DNA of 64,000 nt. It comes from Paenibacillus alvei DSM 29 (GTDB lineage: Bacteria > Bacillota > Bacilli > Paenibacillales > Paenibacillaceae). Where the stretch lies: assembly GCF_000293805.1 (NCBI RefSeq), contig NZ_AMBZ01000001.1, forward strand, positions 772,001 through 836,000, in the 5' to 3' direction. The notes beneath the pieces were generated by a model, which was not told the origin of the DNA, did no database searches, and worked only from the letters and a program-made list of their open reading frames with translations. The translations under genes were made by a program, and so were the position numbers. Shown here in pieces: positions 1 to 9,407 of the stretch. Each line of letters opens with the position of its first letter. Position 1 is the stretch's first letter.

Positions 1-107
1 CTGCTTCTAGCCTACGGTATCCATCCTCATTCGAACACGGGAGAGCCATGACTTCTTCTGGTAAAATGATTTCCAAGCGCAGGGCAAGAGCAGCTAACTA
101 CACACCT

Positions 108-1805
108 TTATCCCCGTTTCCAATCACTAGGCGTAACTCCCCAATATTTGCGGAACACCTTCGTAAAGTAGCTCACATCGCGGAAACCTGCCGCTTCCGC
201 CGCTTGATAGACCCTCTCCCCTTGAAATAGCGCCTCCTTCGCTCTCTCCATACGGCGCGTAAGCAAATAGGAAGAAAAGGGCTGATCCATCTCCTGCTTG
301 AACAGCCTGCTCAGATATGAAGCATTGATATACAGCCGATCGGCCACGTCCTGCAAAGTCAGCTCGGTGTGAAGCTCGCTTTCGATCAGTTCCTTCACCT
401 CCGCGACCAAGCGATTTCCGCTGCGCCTGCGCACCATACTGGCTTCCATACTCATTCGCCGCATAACACGCCGTATCCACTCACTCCATTCCTGCTTTGT
501 CCGCAGTTCAGCTGTATGACGGAACCATCTTGCATCCTCTCCCATAACTTCCGACATCGACCAGCCCTGCTTGCGCAGCCAGATCATGATCCACGATTGC
601 AGATACATCGTCTGTTCCTTGAACGCCTCTGCCTCTGGAATGGCGCATACCGCCGTGATCCAAGCCTCTGCCTGCTCCATGGCAAGCTGTTCTTCCGCCG
701 TGTTCCAAGCGATGTCTAAATCACGTTCCCATTGCTCGCTACAGATCGCGACGGATGAGGATTTTCCCTGAGCAGCAATTCTATGATTGCGGTACGGAAT
801 TACAATATCGCCCCCATGAACAAATCTCTGACTAAGCGCAAACTCCGCTTCCTTATATAGCCGCGGTACATCAACGAGCCCTCCACACCCCGAACTAATG
901 CCGGCACTGGCTGTCAGCTTTAAGGAAGTCTTAATATATTCCAGCATCTTGCCTGCCAGCGCATGAATCCCAATCATCATATCTCCGTCTGACATCCCGC
1001 CAAGGCTGGCCGTCGATTGCGCAGCTTCTGTCATAATGCTACTGCCGCCGTCCTCAGGTTCAGGGCCAGATACAGATGGGTAACGAAATAAGAGGGCCAG
1101 CGGCCTGCCTGCCTCACGACAAATATGTATAGAACCATACTCTATTCCCGTCATCGCCTCCTCCACAACTTGGCCAACCGCAAAATGCATCAATCCGCGA
1201 TCCCCGCCGAATGCTTGTACCCGTTCCTCTGGATAGGGATCGGGATCGATCACCATCACGACGTAGCGTTCATTGTTCTTTAAAACGACGCCGAGCTCTG
1301 CCATGCGTTCCATAAATGCCGCTGTCGACAAGCTCCCCTCCATCCCTTGCCGCAATATGCGCTGACGCAACACCGGCAGGTGGCTGTTCCATTGCTGGCG
1401 CAGCATGTCATAATCATGCTTGCGCTGAATATCCTGACGCCGCTCAGAGACAGCACTCGCAACCGCCTGCAGGATAGCATCCTGACCCGCCGGCTTCAGC
1501 AAATAATGCTTCACGCCCATAGATAGCGCTTCTTGAGCGTATGGGAAATGATCATGGCCGCTGAGCACCACCGCTTTTACCTCGGCATTCCATTCCAGCG
1601 CTTGCCTTACCAAGGATAAGCCATCTCCGTCCGGCAATTGGATGTCCACCAGCATAATGTCCGGCCGCTTCAACTGCATCCAGCGCTTCCCTTCCTCTGC
1701 CGTAGCCGCTGCCGTCACTTCTGTGATGCCTGCCCGCTCCCAAGATATCAGTTCAGTCAAGCTATGACGAAGCCGCAGTTCATCCTCTACAATTAATAAA
1801 TTCAT
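108..1805 (-). CDS. YesN-type response regulator, AraC-family output
   Basis: Cytoplasmic response regulator expected to be phosphorylated by the adjacent YesM-type kinase and to activate carbohydrate uptake or use genes. The N-terminal receiver domain covers about residues 1-120 (MNLLIVEDE start, phospho-acceptor Asp near residue 54 in MLVDIQLPDGDG, Lys in LLKPAG). A long linker follows, and the last ~100 residues hold two AraC helix-turn-helix motifs (LTLQDVADRLYINASYLSRL and the PSDWKRG end). The longer reading frame begins 12 codons upstream, but GGAGG sits just before the ATG at 1805, so that start is chosen. It follows the kinase gene on the same strand after ~100 bp. Family assignment is firm; the signal and targets are unknown. 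Confidence 0.93.
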   Translation of the reverse strand: MNLLIVEDELRLRHSLTELISWERAGITEVTAAATAEEGKRWMQLKRPDIMLVDIQLPDGDGLSLVRQALEWNAEVKAVVLSGHDHFPYAQEALSMGVKHYLLKPAGQDAILQAVASAVSERRQDIQRKHDYDMLRQQWNSHLPVLRQRILRQGMEGSLSTAAFMERMAELGVVLKNNERYVVMVIDPDPYPEERVQAFGGDRGLMHFAVGQVVEEAMTGIEYGSIHICREAGRPLALLFRYPSVSGPEPEDGGSSIMTEAAQSTASLGGMSDGDMMIGIHALAGKMLEYIKTSLKLTASAGISSGCGGLVDVPRLYKEAEFALSQRFVHGGDIVIPYRNHRIAAQGKSSSVAICSEQWERDLDIAWNTAEEQLAMEQAEAWITAVCAIPEAEAFKEQTMYLQSWIMIWLRKQGWSMSEVMGEDARWFRHTAELRTKQEWSEWIRRVMRRMSMEASMVRRRSGNRLVAEVKELIESELHTELTLQDVADRLYINASYLSRLFKQEMDQPFSSYLLTRRMERAKEALFQGERVYQAAEAAGFRDVSYFTKVFRKYWGVTPSDWKRG

Positions 1806-1908
1806 CTCTTGCTTCCTCCTTCCATACCGAGTGCGAAACATGGTGATCTATCTAGTATCAATTGATCGTGAATTCGATAATTCAACATAGCCTAGCCGTA
1901 ATGCCTGA

Positions 1909-3747
1909 TTAACCTGCTGCTTCTGTCCAAACTCCGGCTCTACTCTTGTACGGCTCTGACAAAGGGAGAACGAGCGTTACGGTTGTTCCTTCCCCCGGTA
2001 CGCTGGAAATATGGATATGCGCTCGAGGCCCGTAATTTAGGCGCATTCGTGCCGCAACATTGCGGAGCCCGTATCCAGACCCTGCTTGATTGCTCACCTT
2101 TAGCCCCTGCTCTGTCGGCTCCCGCAATACAGCAGACAGCTCCGCTTGCAAACGCAAGCTTACGTCCTCTGTCATACCGGTTCCCGAATCGATAATGGCA
2201 ATGATGAGGCATCGTCCCCCTTCTTTTTCTTCGACACGCACCGCAATCCGCAGCAGCATCTCCTCTGCTTGTGATGATTTCTCCAACCCATGGATGATTG
2301 CATTTTCCACGACCGGCTGCACAAGCAGCTTCACAAGGGGAATTCCTTCTGCTTGCGGTTCGACTTCATACTCGATGCGGAATAGATCCATAAAACGGAT
2401 TTGCTGAATACGTATATAAGCATGCAAATGCTCCAGACATTCCTTAACAGTGAGTACATCTCTGCCTTTGCTTAGGCTTAATCTGAAAAACCGCGACAAA
2501 TGAAGCACCATCTCGGAAATATCCTCCGCCTCTGCGTGCTGAGCCATCCAATATATCGAATCTAGTGTGTTATATAAAAAGTGAGGATGAATTTGAGATT
2601 GAAGCAGCTTCAATTCTGTATTGGCTAGCCGCAGGCTCTGTTCGTAGTGATCATGAATGAGGTGTTGCTGCTGCGATGCCATGTGATTGAATAAGTCCGT
2701 GACGAGACCGAATTCATCCTGCCGATTTGAGTTCAGCCTGACATCTAGTTTGCCAATCGTAATTGCTCTCATGCCGCGAGCAAGCTTCCGCATAGGAGCC
2801 GCAATGCTCGTATAGATGCTGTAAGCCATGACCAGCGCCAGCACAATGCTTAGTACGATCATGAACACGGCGTAATATTCCAGTTGATAGGACTGTGCGA
2901 ACAGCTTCTTTTTGGGCTGAGACAGTGTAAGCGTCCATCCGTAGTAAGGCGAGGCAGCTTGGATCAGCACATGATCGCTTGCTTCCGCGCGGCTCATGTA
3001 ATCTTGATACGACTGGGGGCGTTCAGCCGTCCCTGTTACCCATTTCCCATCTGCCGTATACAGATGAAGTTCGGCCTGCGGCGAGGGTGTAACAGAACGT
3101 ATATATTGCTGTAAGCGCGCCATGTTCAAGCTAATAATCAGTGCATGCCGTTCCCGGTTCGGGTTGTAAATATCCATCGCCCGCACAACCGCCAGACTAT
3201 CTGCGCCGAATGCCTGCCCGAACGGCTTTCCCGCTCCGATTCGTTCATCCGGTTGGATGAATACGATGCCTGTTCCCATTCCATTCAGCAACTGGCGCAG
3301 CCAAATGCGGTCATTTGCGCGATCAACGGGCAGCACACCATGCAGTGTGGAAATCACCGAATTGGAATGGTCGTGATATACGGCAATTTGTGAGAACATT
3401 GGATGAATCGACAAGAAGTTGGACAGCTTATGCTTCATGTCCGCGAAAGCCATGATATCATTCCCCTTCAGCTCCCGCTTGGCGTGCGTAAGCGCCTCGT
3501 TCATCTCCGTATCGGTTGATAACATTGCGGACAGCTCTTCCACGTTCTGCAGCACGAGCTCAATGTTGTCCATTAGCGCATGCATCGCACTTTCTGTACG
3601 AGCGGTCGTTTCGGATAACAGCAGCTCCTGAGAACGCTTGTTGGAGAACCATCCGGTCAGCAGCAAGGGAATAAGAATTAGCACGAAATAAATGGTCAGG
3701 CGCCACTGGATCCGCTGACGAATTTGATTGCGTACATATTTCAGCAT
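1909..3747 (-). CDS. YesM-type sensor histidine kinase
   Basis: Membrane sensor kinase of the HPK8/LytS-YesM group. It has an N-terminal transmembrane helix (about residues 17-34), an extracellular sensor region of ~240 residues, a second helix near 290-312, a HAMP linker (PMRKLARGMRAITIGKLDVR), the His-kinase motif IHPHFLYNTLDSI with the phospho-acceptor His, and a HATPase domain ending with a G-box (GSGYGLRNVAARM). The 612-residue length is normal. A GGGAGG precedes the ATG. It lies 9 bp behind the solute-binding lipoprotein gene and upstream of the response regulator, so the three form one probable operon. In this architecture the lipoprotein may present the ligand to the sensor; that is inference. 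Confidence 0.94.
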   Translation of the reverse strand: MLKYVRNQIRQRIQWRLTIYFVLILIPLLLTGWFSNKRSQELLLSETTARTESAMHALMDNIELVLQNVEELSAMLSTDTEMNEALTHAKRELKGNDIMAFADMKHKLSNFLSIHPMFSQIAVYHDHSNSVISTLHGVLPVDRANDRIWLRQLLNGMGTGIVFIQPDERIGAGKPFGQAFGADSLAVVRAMDIYNPNRERHALIISLNMARLQQYIRSVTPSPQAELHLYTADGKWVTGTAERPQSYQDYMSRAEASDHVLIQAASPYYGWTLTLSQPKKKLFAQSYQLEYYAVFMIVLSIVLALVMAYSIYTSIAAPMRKLARGMRAITIGKLDVRLNSNRQDEFGLVTDLFNHMASQQQHLIHDHYEQSLRLANTELKLLQSQIHPHFLYNTLDSIYWMAQHAEAEDISEMVLHLSRFFRLSLSKGRDVLTVKECLEHLHAYIRIQQIRFMDLFRIEYEVEPQAEGIPLVKLLVQPVVENAIIHGLEKSSQAEEMLLRIAVRVEEKEGGRCLIIAIIDSGTGMTEDVSLRLQAELSAVLREPTEQGLKVSNQAGSGYGLRNVAARMRLNYGPRAHIHISSVPGEGTTVTLVLPLSEPYKSRAGVWTEAAG

Positions 3748-3755
3748 AGTCGCAG

Positions 3756-5420
3756 TTACCTCCCGCCTTCTTGATTACGCCCAGAATGCCCATTGTAGGG
3801 CTGGCTCTGATTGTTCATCTGATTCCAGCTAAAGTGATACCAGTCATTGGCTTCTTTCGTCATTTCTCGTCCGCCTTCATCCATCCATTCCGATACATAC
3901 CTCTCGAAGTCTTCCAACGGTCGATTGCCAAGTATGATGTCGATGAGCATGTCATTCTTTTTCAGCAAAAGCGGAGCATATCGAGTCATAGCTGGTGTGG
4001 GCAAGGAACGGAAAGCACTTGTTCGTGCATTTATGGAAGCAAAGCGAAGATTATCGTACAGACGGTATCCAACACCTAGTGAGTCAAGCCGGGATTGGGT
4101 ATAAGCCTCATCTGGAATATCTGCCAAATTGGCATAAAGTCCGCGATAATGATGCTGAGTATGACGTTCCATATCGGTTACACGCTTCCCATTTTCCCAC
4201 CTCCATACCTCTCCTTCGATTCCCAGCTTGAGCGTATCACGTCCCTCTCCGGCAATATAGTTAAGCAGTTGCAGCACTTCTACCGCGTGCGAGCTGGAAG
4301 CAGGTATAACCTGATAGCTACGGACTGGCGGCAAGGCGTAGGTCCCGCTTCCACCCGGCCCCTTGGGGAAGGGAATCGAAATCCATTCTGCCCGCGAATC
4401 TCGGGCCTTGCTCTTCTCCAATACGCTGCGGGTATCGTACCACGTCCCTGTGAACAGCCCCAGCTTTCCATCGATTACCTGCTTCTCTATACCACGCTGC
4501 GTTTGAATCGGGAAGAGCGGATCAGCGAGTCCCTCCTGCACCATCGTTCGCATAAAGGCAAGTGCTTCTTTCATCTCTGGCTGCACATTAGAGTAAACCA
4601 ATTGACCATTACGCTCCATCCATTGATCAAGCTGTACCCCAAAAGCGCCGAACCAAGGAGAAGTGCGCCCCAACTCCTCGATAAAGCTGATACCAAATGT
4701 ATCGTGTAAACCATTGCCGTCTGGATCAAGCAAAGTGAAGGCGCGCATCACACTCATCATCTCCGCAAGTGTAGTCGGTGGTGTAAGCCCCAATCGATCC
4801 AGCCAATCCTTGCGAATATACATCATTTCCAATCCTTGACCCTCATGCAGACTCGGGATAGCATAGACTTGCCCGTTAAAGGACACCTGCTCCCATATGT
4901 CAGGCGGTATGCGCTCCTTCAGCTTTGGCGCATATCGGGTAATCAATTGGTCAAGCGGCGTCAGCATTTGCTTGCGGGCATAGTACGATACCCAATTCGC
5001 ATCTGCAATACTAATCAGATCTGGCGTATGATTCGACATCATCATGACTCCGACACGATCCTCATATCGATGCGAAGGGGGAATGATCATCTCTACGCGC
5101 AGGCCCGTCTTGGCTTCGATCTTGGATAAATACGGATTGTCATTCTCCGTAAACGGTTCAGGAAAGCCTATGCCAAGGCTGTTCAAGACAACTGTCACTT
5201 TAGGCAGCAGGGATCTCTGTGCCGCAAATTCAGACTGGGCAGTCCCCCCACTGCACCCGACCAGTACGAACAGGCATGCAACAAGAATTCCTGTCATTCT
5301 GATGGTACCCCTGTAGGGCAGCATCGTTCGCTGAACGACTGCGGCCCAGTTATTTGTAAGCGTATACAACAAATTGTTTATTTTTATCTTTCTTCTAACA
5401 CCCATCTGCTGATTGTCCAA
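3756..5420 (-). CDS. Extracellular solute-binding lipoprotein (ABC sugar family 1)
   Basis: Predicted membrane-anchored solute-binding protein. A hydrophobic stretch ends in the lipobox LVGCSGG, followed by a ~500-residue type-1 sugar-binding fold with typical segments (AIPSLHEGQGLEMMYIRKDWLDRLG, split here as AIPSLHEGQG and MYIRKDWLDRLG; DPDGNGLHDTFG). The start is uncertain. GGGGAGG at 5431-5437 is 10 nt from a TTG at 5420, which I chose. An ATG at 5405 is too far from it, and ATGs at 5324 and 5297 would give a more usual signal peptide length. No permease genes lie beside it, so it may serve the YesM/YesN pair as a sensor or feed an importer encoded elsewhere. Confidence 0.88.
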   Translation of the reverse strand: MDNQQMGVRRKIKINNLLYTLTNNWAAVVQRTMLPYRGTIRMTGILVACLFVLVGCSGGTAQSEFAAQRSLLPKVTVVLNSLGIGFPEPFTENDNPYLSKIEAKTGLRVEMIIPPSHRYEDRVGVMMMSNHTPDLISIADANWVSYYARKQMLTPLDQLITRYAPKLKERIPPDIWEQVSFNGQVYAIPSLHEGQGLEMMYIRKDWLDRLGLTPPTTLAEMMSVMRAFTLLDPDGNGLHDTFGISFIEELGRTSPWFGAFGVQLDQWMERNGQLVYSNVQPEMKEALAFMRTMVQEGLADPLFPIQTQRGIEKQVIDGKLGLFTGTWYDTRSVLEKSKARDSRAEWISIPFPKGPGGSGTYALPPVRSYQVIPASSSHAVEVLQLLNYIAGEGRDTLKLGIEGEVWRWENGKRVTDMERHTQHHYRGLYANLADIPDEAYTQSRLDSLGVGYRLYDNLRFASINARTSAFRSLPTPAMTRYAPLLLKKNDMLIDIILGNRPLEDFERYVSEWMDEGGREMTKEANDWYHFSWNQMNNQSQPYNGHSGRNQEGGR

Positions 5421-5507
5421 TAGGTTCTTACCTCCCCTTTTTATACAATCCGCTTTTAGTACCTGCCTGCTGAGGCTAGTACTTTGCCGCTTTCCCTTAA
5501 TCATACA

Positions 5508-5549
5508 GAAAAGGCCTATCAGATTGTATTCTCTGATAGGCCTTTTTTT
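5508..5549 (-). terminator. Intrinsic terminator after the chemoreceptor gene
   Basis: A perfect stem AAGGCCTATCAGA/TCTGATAGGCCTT with a short loop and T-runs on both sides. It lies directly behind the chemoreceptor stop and before the solute-binding gene on the same strand, so it separates two transcription units. Confidence 0.85.
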
Positions 5550-5557
5550 CCATTTGT

Positions 5558-7048
5558 TTATTCTTCTTCAGACAAACGCTTCAAATCACTCACATGCTTG
5601 TCCAACCGGTTATACCCCTCGACCAGTACCTGAATATCCATATGCTGCTGCTCCATATTCGCCAATACCTCTTCGACAGAGGCCATGTGCTCCTCCGTGC
5701 TGTTCGTAATCGTAACAACACCTTGTGCCATATTGGAATACTGTGTCTGGAGGTCACGAACCGCCTCATGCATCGCTTCCGATTGACGGTTCACCTGATC
5801 GGTATTGTCCGTGATCGTGCGCATAATCTGCTCCACTTGCCCCGTAGCCTCTACACTCGATTTCACTGCAGATTGACCGCGCTGTACTTGCTCTGCCGCG
5901 ACACTAATCTGAGCTTGTATCGCTTCCAGTATCGACGCAATATCCTCTGTCGCCTTCTTCGCATGATCAGCCAGCTTGCGTACTTCTCCCGACACAACTG
6001 CGAAGCCCTTGCCGTGCTCGCCTGCGCGAGCCGCCTCAATCGCCGCATTCAGGGACAGTAAATTCGTTTGTGCAGAAATATCACTGATTGTGCTGACGAT
6101 GTTACCAACCTGCTCAGTCTGTGCATTCAAAGCATCCATAACCTGTACGGTCTGTTCCACTGTGCGCTTCACCCGATCAATCTCTCCGACAAGGGTATCG
6201 ATTTGACCGCTGCCCTGTTCCGCCAATTGCAGAGTAATCGCTGCTACCTGCTCCAATTGATTCGTCCCAGTTGCTACGTGGCTAACTGAACGCTCCACAG
6301 ATTCGACAGAGCTGCCGATGTGCTGCAAGCTAATCGTCTGCTCCTCAATGCCAGCAGATATTTGCGCGAATGTCTCCGTAACCTCGCGAGAGATTGCTCC
6401 TGTCGACTCCGCACGCAGCTTCTGCTCATGACTGAATTCATTAAGCATCGTAACAGAAGACTGAATTTGGCCGAGCAGTCCAACGGCCTGCTCCTTCGAC
6501 TTCAATGCTTCCGTTCCCCGCTCTACGACTTGGCGCTGCAAATTCTGACTGAACACAGCAGAGGCGCTGAGCGCAATCGTAACGAAGAGCAGATACATAA
6601 GCAGGTACAGAAGCGGTTCCCGCGTGAACAGCTTCTCATGCAGGAAAGGATCATAGAACAGATACACCGTCATCAGCATGCTGACAACTCCAGTGAATAC
6701 GATAGGACGATAGTTCTGATATAAGGTCATTAAGCTGATGACGACATAGAACAACAAGTACGTGCTTAATATCGGATTCGGATCCGACTTCATCAATAGT
6801 AGAACGAGAGAACACAGAAATACCGGAATCAGATACATCACATACTTTACACCAATGCGCTTGTAGGTTAAAAACGTCGCTAACCCGCAGGCAACTGCAC
6901 CAAAACCAATTAGCACATAAAGCATCGTACCGACAATGCCCGCAGCCACGTCTCCGATGATGCCGATTGCAAGCATTGTCCATATGATCTTGACAAACAA
7001 CCGATTGCGCCTGTCAAGAATCGTTAGTTCATTCACGCCATCTACCAA
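5558..7048 (-). CDS. Methyl-accepting chemotaxis protein
   Basis: Chemoreceptor with about six closely spaced transmembrane helices in residues 20-170 and almost no extracellular sensor domain, then a cytoplasmic coiled-coil signalling region. The hairpin tip matches the conserved MCP core ([20 protein letters not shown], then [12 protein letters not shown]). It lacks a recognisable HAMP domain. Members with a polytopic N-terminus may sense membrane state or internal energy signals (inference). The start is a TTG at 7048 with only a weak AGAAAG nearby; a GTG four codons later is possible. The acyltransferase-like gene lies 79 bp upstream on the same strand. Confidence 0.92.
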   Translation of the reverse strand: MVDGVNELTILDRRNRLFVKIIWTMLAIGIIGDVAAGIVGTMLYVLIGFGAVACGLATFLTYKRIGVKYVMYLIPVFLCSLVLLLMKSDPNPILSTYLLFYVVISLMTLYQNYRPIVFTGVVSMLMTVYLFYDPFLHEKLFTREPLLYLLMYLLFVTIALSASAVFSQNLQRQVVERGTEALKSKEQAVGLLGQIQSSVTMLNEFSHEQKLRAESTGAISREVTETFAQISAGIEEQTISLQHIGSSVESVERSVSHVATGTNQLEQVAAITLQLAEQGSGQIDTLVGEIDRVKRTVEQTVQVMDALNAQTEQVGNIVSTISDISAQTNLLSLNAAIEAARAGEHGKGFAVVSGEVRKLADHAKKATEDIASILEAIQAQISVAAEQVQRGQSAVKSSVEATGQVEQIMRTITDNTDQVNRQSEAMHEAVRDLQTQYSNMAQGVVTITNSTEEHMASVEEVLANMEQQHMDIQVLVEGYNRLDKHVSDLKRLSEEE

Positions 7049-7072
7049 CTTTCTATGTATCGAGTGATCGTA

Positions 7073-7103
7073 GTTAACGGCTTGTCCGGCTGATTCCGTT
7101 AAC
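7073..7103. repeat. 8-bp inverted repeat before the chemoreceptor start
   Basis: GTTAACGG and CCGTTAAC form a perfect inverted repeat with a 15-nt spacer, 25 bp upstream of the chemoreceptor start and just after the preceding gene. There is no T-run, so an operator or mRNA hairpin is more likely than a terminator. Confidence 0.5.
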
Positions 7104-7127
7104 TTCCCTGCCTACTAAATATATCGG

Positions 7128-7697
7128 TTAACAAGTGACGGGAGTTGAGCTTCCCCCTACTTGTTCCTGTTCTGAAATGAACCAGTCAAACTTTGCAGGA
7201 TTTCGCCATATTTCCCCCACGTGAATAAGGGTAGGAACTACGTCATCTCCCTTATAAAATGTCTTCTTTCCAATCTTTCGCATAGGAACATGGAAGGATA
7301 CGCGCAATGCTCGGGCGAATACCGGCTCCAGCAAACATACGCAATGCACAATACCATGCTTGTGCGAATAATGGACAATCGAAGAGAGCAGGCGGTCAAT
7401 ATTATGACCACGATACTCTTTCAACAATGCTACCTTGTCCACTTCCGCCACCTGTTCTGGGGCGTTCATCACCTCCGGTTGTTCGGCAAACGGCGCAACT
7501 TCTTCAAGCTTACATGACCTCTCTCTATACAGCGTCAGCTCGAATGTGCCTACAGCCATGCCTGCTTCGTTAAAGACAATGACTTGCTCCAACGGATGCG
7601 CTGATGACTCCAGCTCGAAGCCCTTCTCTTTCCAGACCGTAGTCCAAATGGATCGATACAGCTGCAATTGTTGTTCGCTTTTCACCGAAATGTGCAT
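7128..7697 (-). CDS. GNAT-fold acyltransferase resembling FeeM/LuxI-type N-acyl synthases
   Basis: A 189-residue cytoplasmic protein. The central part (VDKVALLKEYRG near residue 90, followed by an L-x-x-I-x-x-Y-x-x-K-H-G helix and a hydrophobic strand) has the layout of the GNAT fold as found in autoinducer synthases and FeeM N-acyl amino-acid synthases. The Glu-Val-Asp-Lys-x-A-L-x-x-x-Y-R-G pattern matches their 'E-x-x-R-L-x-V-x-x-x-Y-R' core, with Lys in place of Arg. This is pattern recognition by eye. An ordinary GNAT acetyltransferase is the main alternative. The ATG at 7697 is preceded by AGGAG. It precedes the chemoreceptor gene on the same strand, possibly in one operon. Confidence 0.55.
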   Translation of the reverse strand: MHISVKSEQQLQLYRSIWTTVWKEKGFELESSAHPLEQVIVFNEAGMAVGTFELTLYRERSCKLEEVAPFAEQPEVMNAPEQVAEVDKVALLKEYRGHNIDRLLSSIVHYSHKHGIVHCVCLLEPVFARALRVSFHVPMRKIGKKTFYKGDDVVPTLIHVGEIWRNPAKFDWFISEQEQVGGSSTPVTC

Positions 7698-7977
7698 CTC
7701 CCTGTAACTCCTTTGTATGTATGTAAATATTTATGTATTCTTGTTATCGGTCACAGGTAAATCCATAATTAAATTGAAAGTATTATAAGCGTTGAAAACA
7801 GAAAGGTATTTTCTGAAATCTATACGTCTAATTTCCATTGTAAAAACGTTCGTCCCTTATGCCAACTCTTCTATTTAAAATTCGTACTAATGTCCCAATT
7901 TTATATGAATATTTACTCATATTTTAATTAAATTCATTTGGTATTGACTTTCATTTGTTCATCTTCATACTTGCAAC

Positions 7978-8013
7978 TTTACATTTGTCATAAATGTAAA
8001 CCTCCTATATACT
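7978..8013 (+). promoter_or_regulatory. Promoter and operator of the LacI-family gene
   Basis: TTGTCA (7985-7990), a 17-nt spacer and TATACT (8008-8013) make a good sigma-A promoter. The -35 box lies inside a 23-bp palindrome at 7978-8000: TTTACAT, 9 nt, ATGTAAA (the arms extend to 9 bp here). The same 23-bp pattern recurs at 9110-9132, so this is most likely the operator of the LacI protein, acting as an autorepression site. The rest of 7698-8065 is AT-rich with no gene. Confidence 0.75.
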
Positions 8014-8065
8014 TGTAACAACGTTAACTTAGACGCAATTCAATCGTAATCGGAGCGATGCATAG

Positions 8066-9109
8066 ATGTCACAATCCAAAGTAACTCAACAACATATTGC
8101 CGACGCGCTGAATTTATCTCGCAATACGGTATCGAAGGCACTGAAGAACGACCCCAGCATGCGCGAGGATACGAAGCGCCGTATTATGCAAAAGGCCGTT
8201 GAGCTCGGCTATACAAAATTCCATCAGCTCGAGGCAGACGAGGATACTATTCGTTCGGCCAATCGCATCGTATCCTTGCTTACTCATTCGGATTATATGG
8301 GCAACCATTATTGGTCTACCTTTATAAAAGGATTGAATACAACATTAAAAGAAGCTGGCTATTCACTCGCGATGACAATTATTGATATAGAAGAGGAACG
8401 TGAACAAAAACTGCCTTCCCTGTTCGCACAGCAAAAGCCTGCAGGTGTCATTATGATCGGGCCCTTCCTGCGCGAGTATTATGAGCTTATTGAGCGTTCC
8501 GACATTGCTTCGCTATTCATCGACACGCACGCTGACTTTAACTTCGGCATGCTGGGCAGCGATGTTATGCTCGTGGACAACGCATACAGTGTATATGCCC
8601 TCACCCGAGATCTCATTGCACGTGGACATAAGGAGATTGGGTTCGTAGGCGATATCGGCTCTTGCCTCAGCTATCGAGAGCGCTGGGAAGGCTTCAAGCG
8701 TGCAATGAATGAGGCAGGAATAGCCCTCAACGAATCCTGGTGCATTATCAATTCCATGAAGCGACATTATTTTAATGAAGAAGAATTGACAGCAGCTTAT
8801 TCTCAAATGAAGCATAAGCCATCTGCATTTGTATGTGTGAATGACAACATTGCCGTCGATTTCATGCAGATCGTAAAAGGCAGCGGCATGCGTGTACCTG
8901 AAGATATCTCTATTACCGGATTCGACAACATTGCAGAATCCATGCTTGTTCATCCATCCATTACGACCGTGCATGTGCCTAAAGAAGAGCTGGGAATGCG
9001 CGCTGGAGAGCAGATTGTATGGCGCATTAATCACCCGCACCGGCCGAAGGAACTGATTCGCATTGGAGTGAACCTGGAATGGCGCGATTCAGTGCGCAAT
9101 TGGACGTAG
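8066..9109 (+). CDS. LacI-family transcriptional regulator
   Basis: DNA-binding repressor or activator of sugar metabolism. The N-terminal LacI helix-turn-helix is clear (VTQQHIADALNLSRNTVSKA), with the hinge helix region DTKRRIMQKAVELGY, followed by a periplasmic-binding-protein-like effector domain (SLLTHSDYMGNHYWSTFIKG start; ITGFDNIAESMLVHPSITTV near the end). Length 347 is normal. A weak GGAGCG precedes the ATG. The gene is flanked by two identical-spacing palindromes, one over its own promoter and one between it and the glycoside phosphorylase gene, so that enzyme is its likely target. The effector sugar is not known. Confidence 0.93.
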   Translation: MSQSKVTQQHIADALNLSRNTVSKALKNDPSMREDTKRRIMQKAVELGYTKFHQLEADEDTIRSANRIVSLLTHSDYMGNHYWSTFIKGLNTTLKEAGYSLAMTIIDIEEEREQKLPSLFAQQKPAGVIMIGPFLREYYELIERSDIASLFIDTHADFNFGMLGSDVMLVDNAYSVYALTRDLIARGHKEIGFVGDIGSCLSYRERWEGFKRAMNEAGIALNESWCIINSMKRHYFNEEELTAAYSQMKHKPSAFVCVNDNIAVDFMQIVKGSGMRVPEDISITGFDNIAESMLVHPSITTVHVPKEELGMRAGEQIVWRINHPHRPKELIRIGVNLEWRDSVRNWT

Positions 9110-9132
9110 TTTACATTTGCACACTATGTAAA
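9110..9132 (+). promoter_or_regulatory. Second LacI-type operator, upstream of the GH130 gene
   Basis: TTTACAT, 9 nt, ATGTAAA: same arms and same 23-bp length as the element at 7978-8000. It begins one base after the regulator's stop codon and lies ~55 bp upstream of the probable GH130 promoter. Confidence 0.65.
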
Positions 9133-9186
9133 GAATAATGACATCATTTTGCACATCAGTTTGCATGGAAAATGCACAATAATCAC

Positions 9187-9215
9187 TTGACATTGTAACC
9201 TTTGTGTTTTACTCT
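9187..9215 (+). promoter_or_regulatory. Probable promoter of the GH130 gene
   Basis: TTGACA at 9187-9192, 17-nt spacer, TACTCT at 9210-9215. The -35 is perfect and the -10 moderate. It would give a 5' leader of about 185 nt before the ATG at 9408; no known riboswitch is seen in that leader. Confidence 0.5.
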
Positions 9216-9407
9216 TTAGGTATTCGGAAACGCTGTCATCGCGTTCTGTGAAACAATGATACATGCTGTATCAAACCAGTCAGTTGACACTGTACACGAC
9301 ATCAATAAAGAACAAGGCTCTCACCTATTCTTTTGGTCTCAACTTCCGTCTCCTGCACCTGAACAGCATAGGTTCCATACTTAATTACGTAAAGCGAGGT
9401 TTGCATC

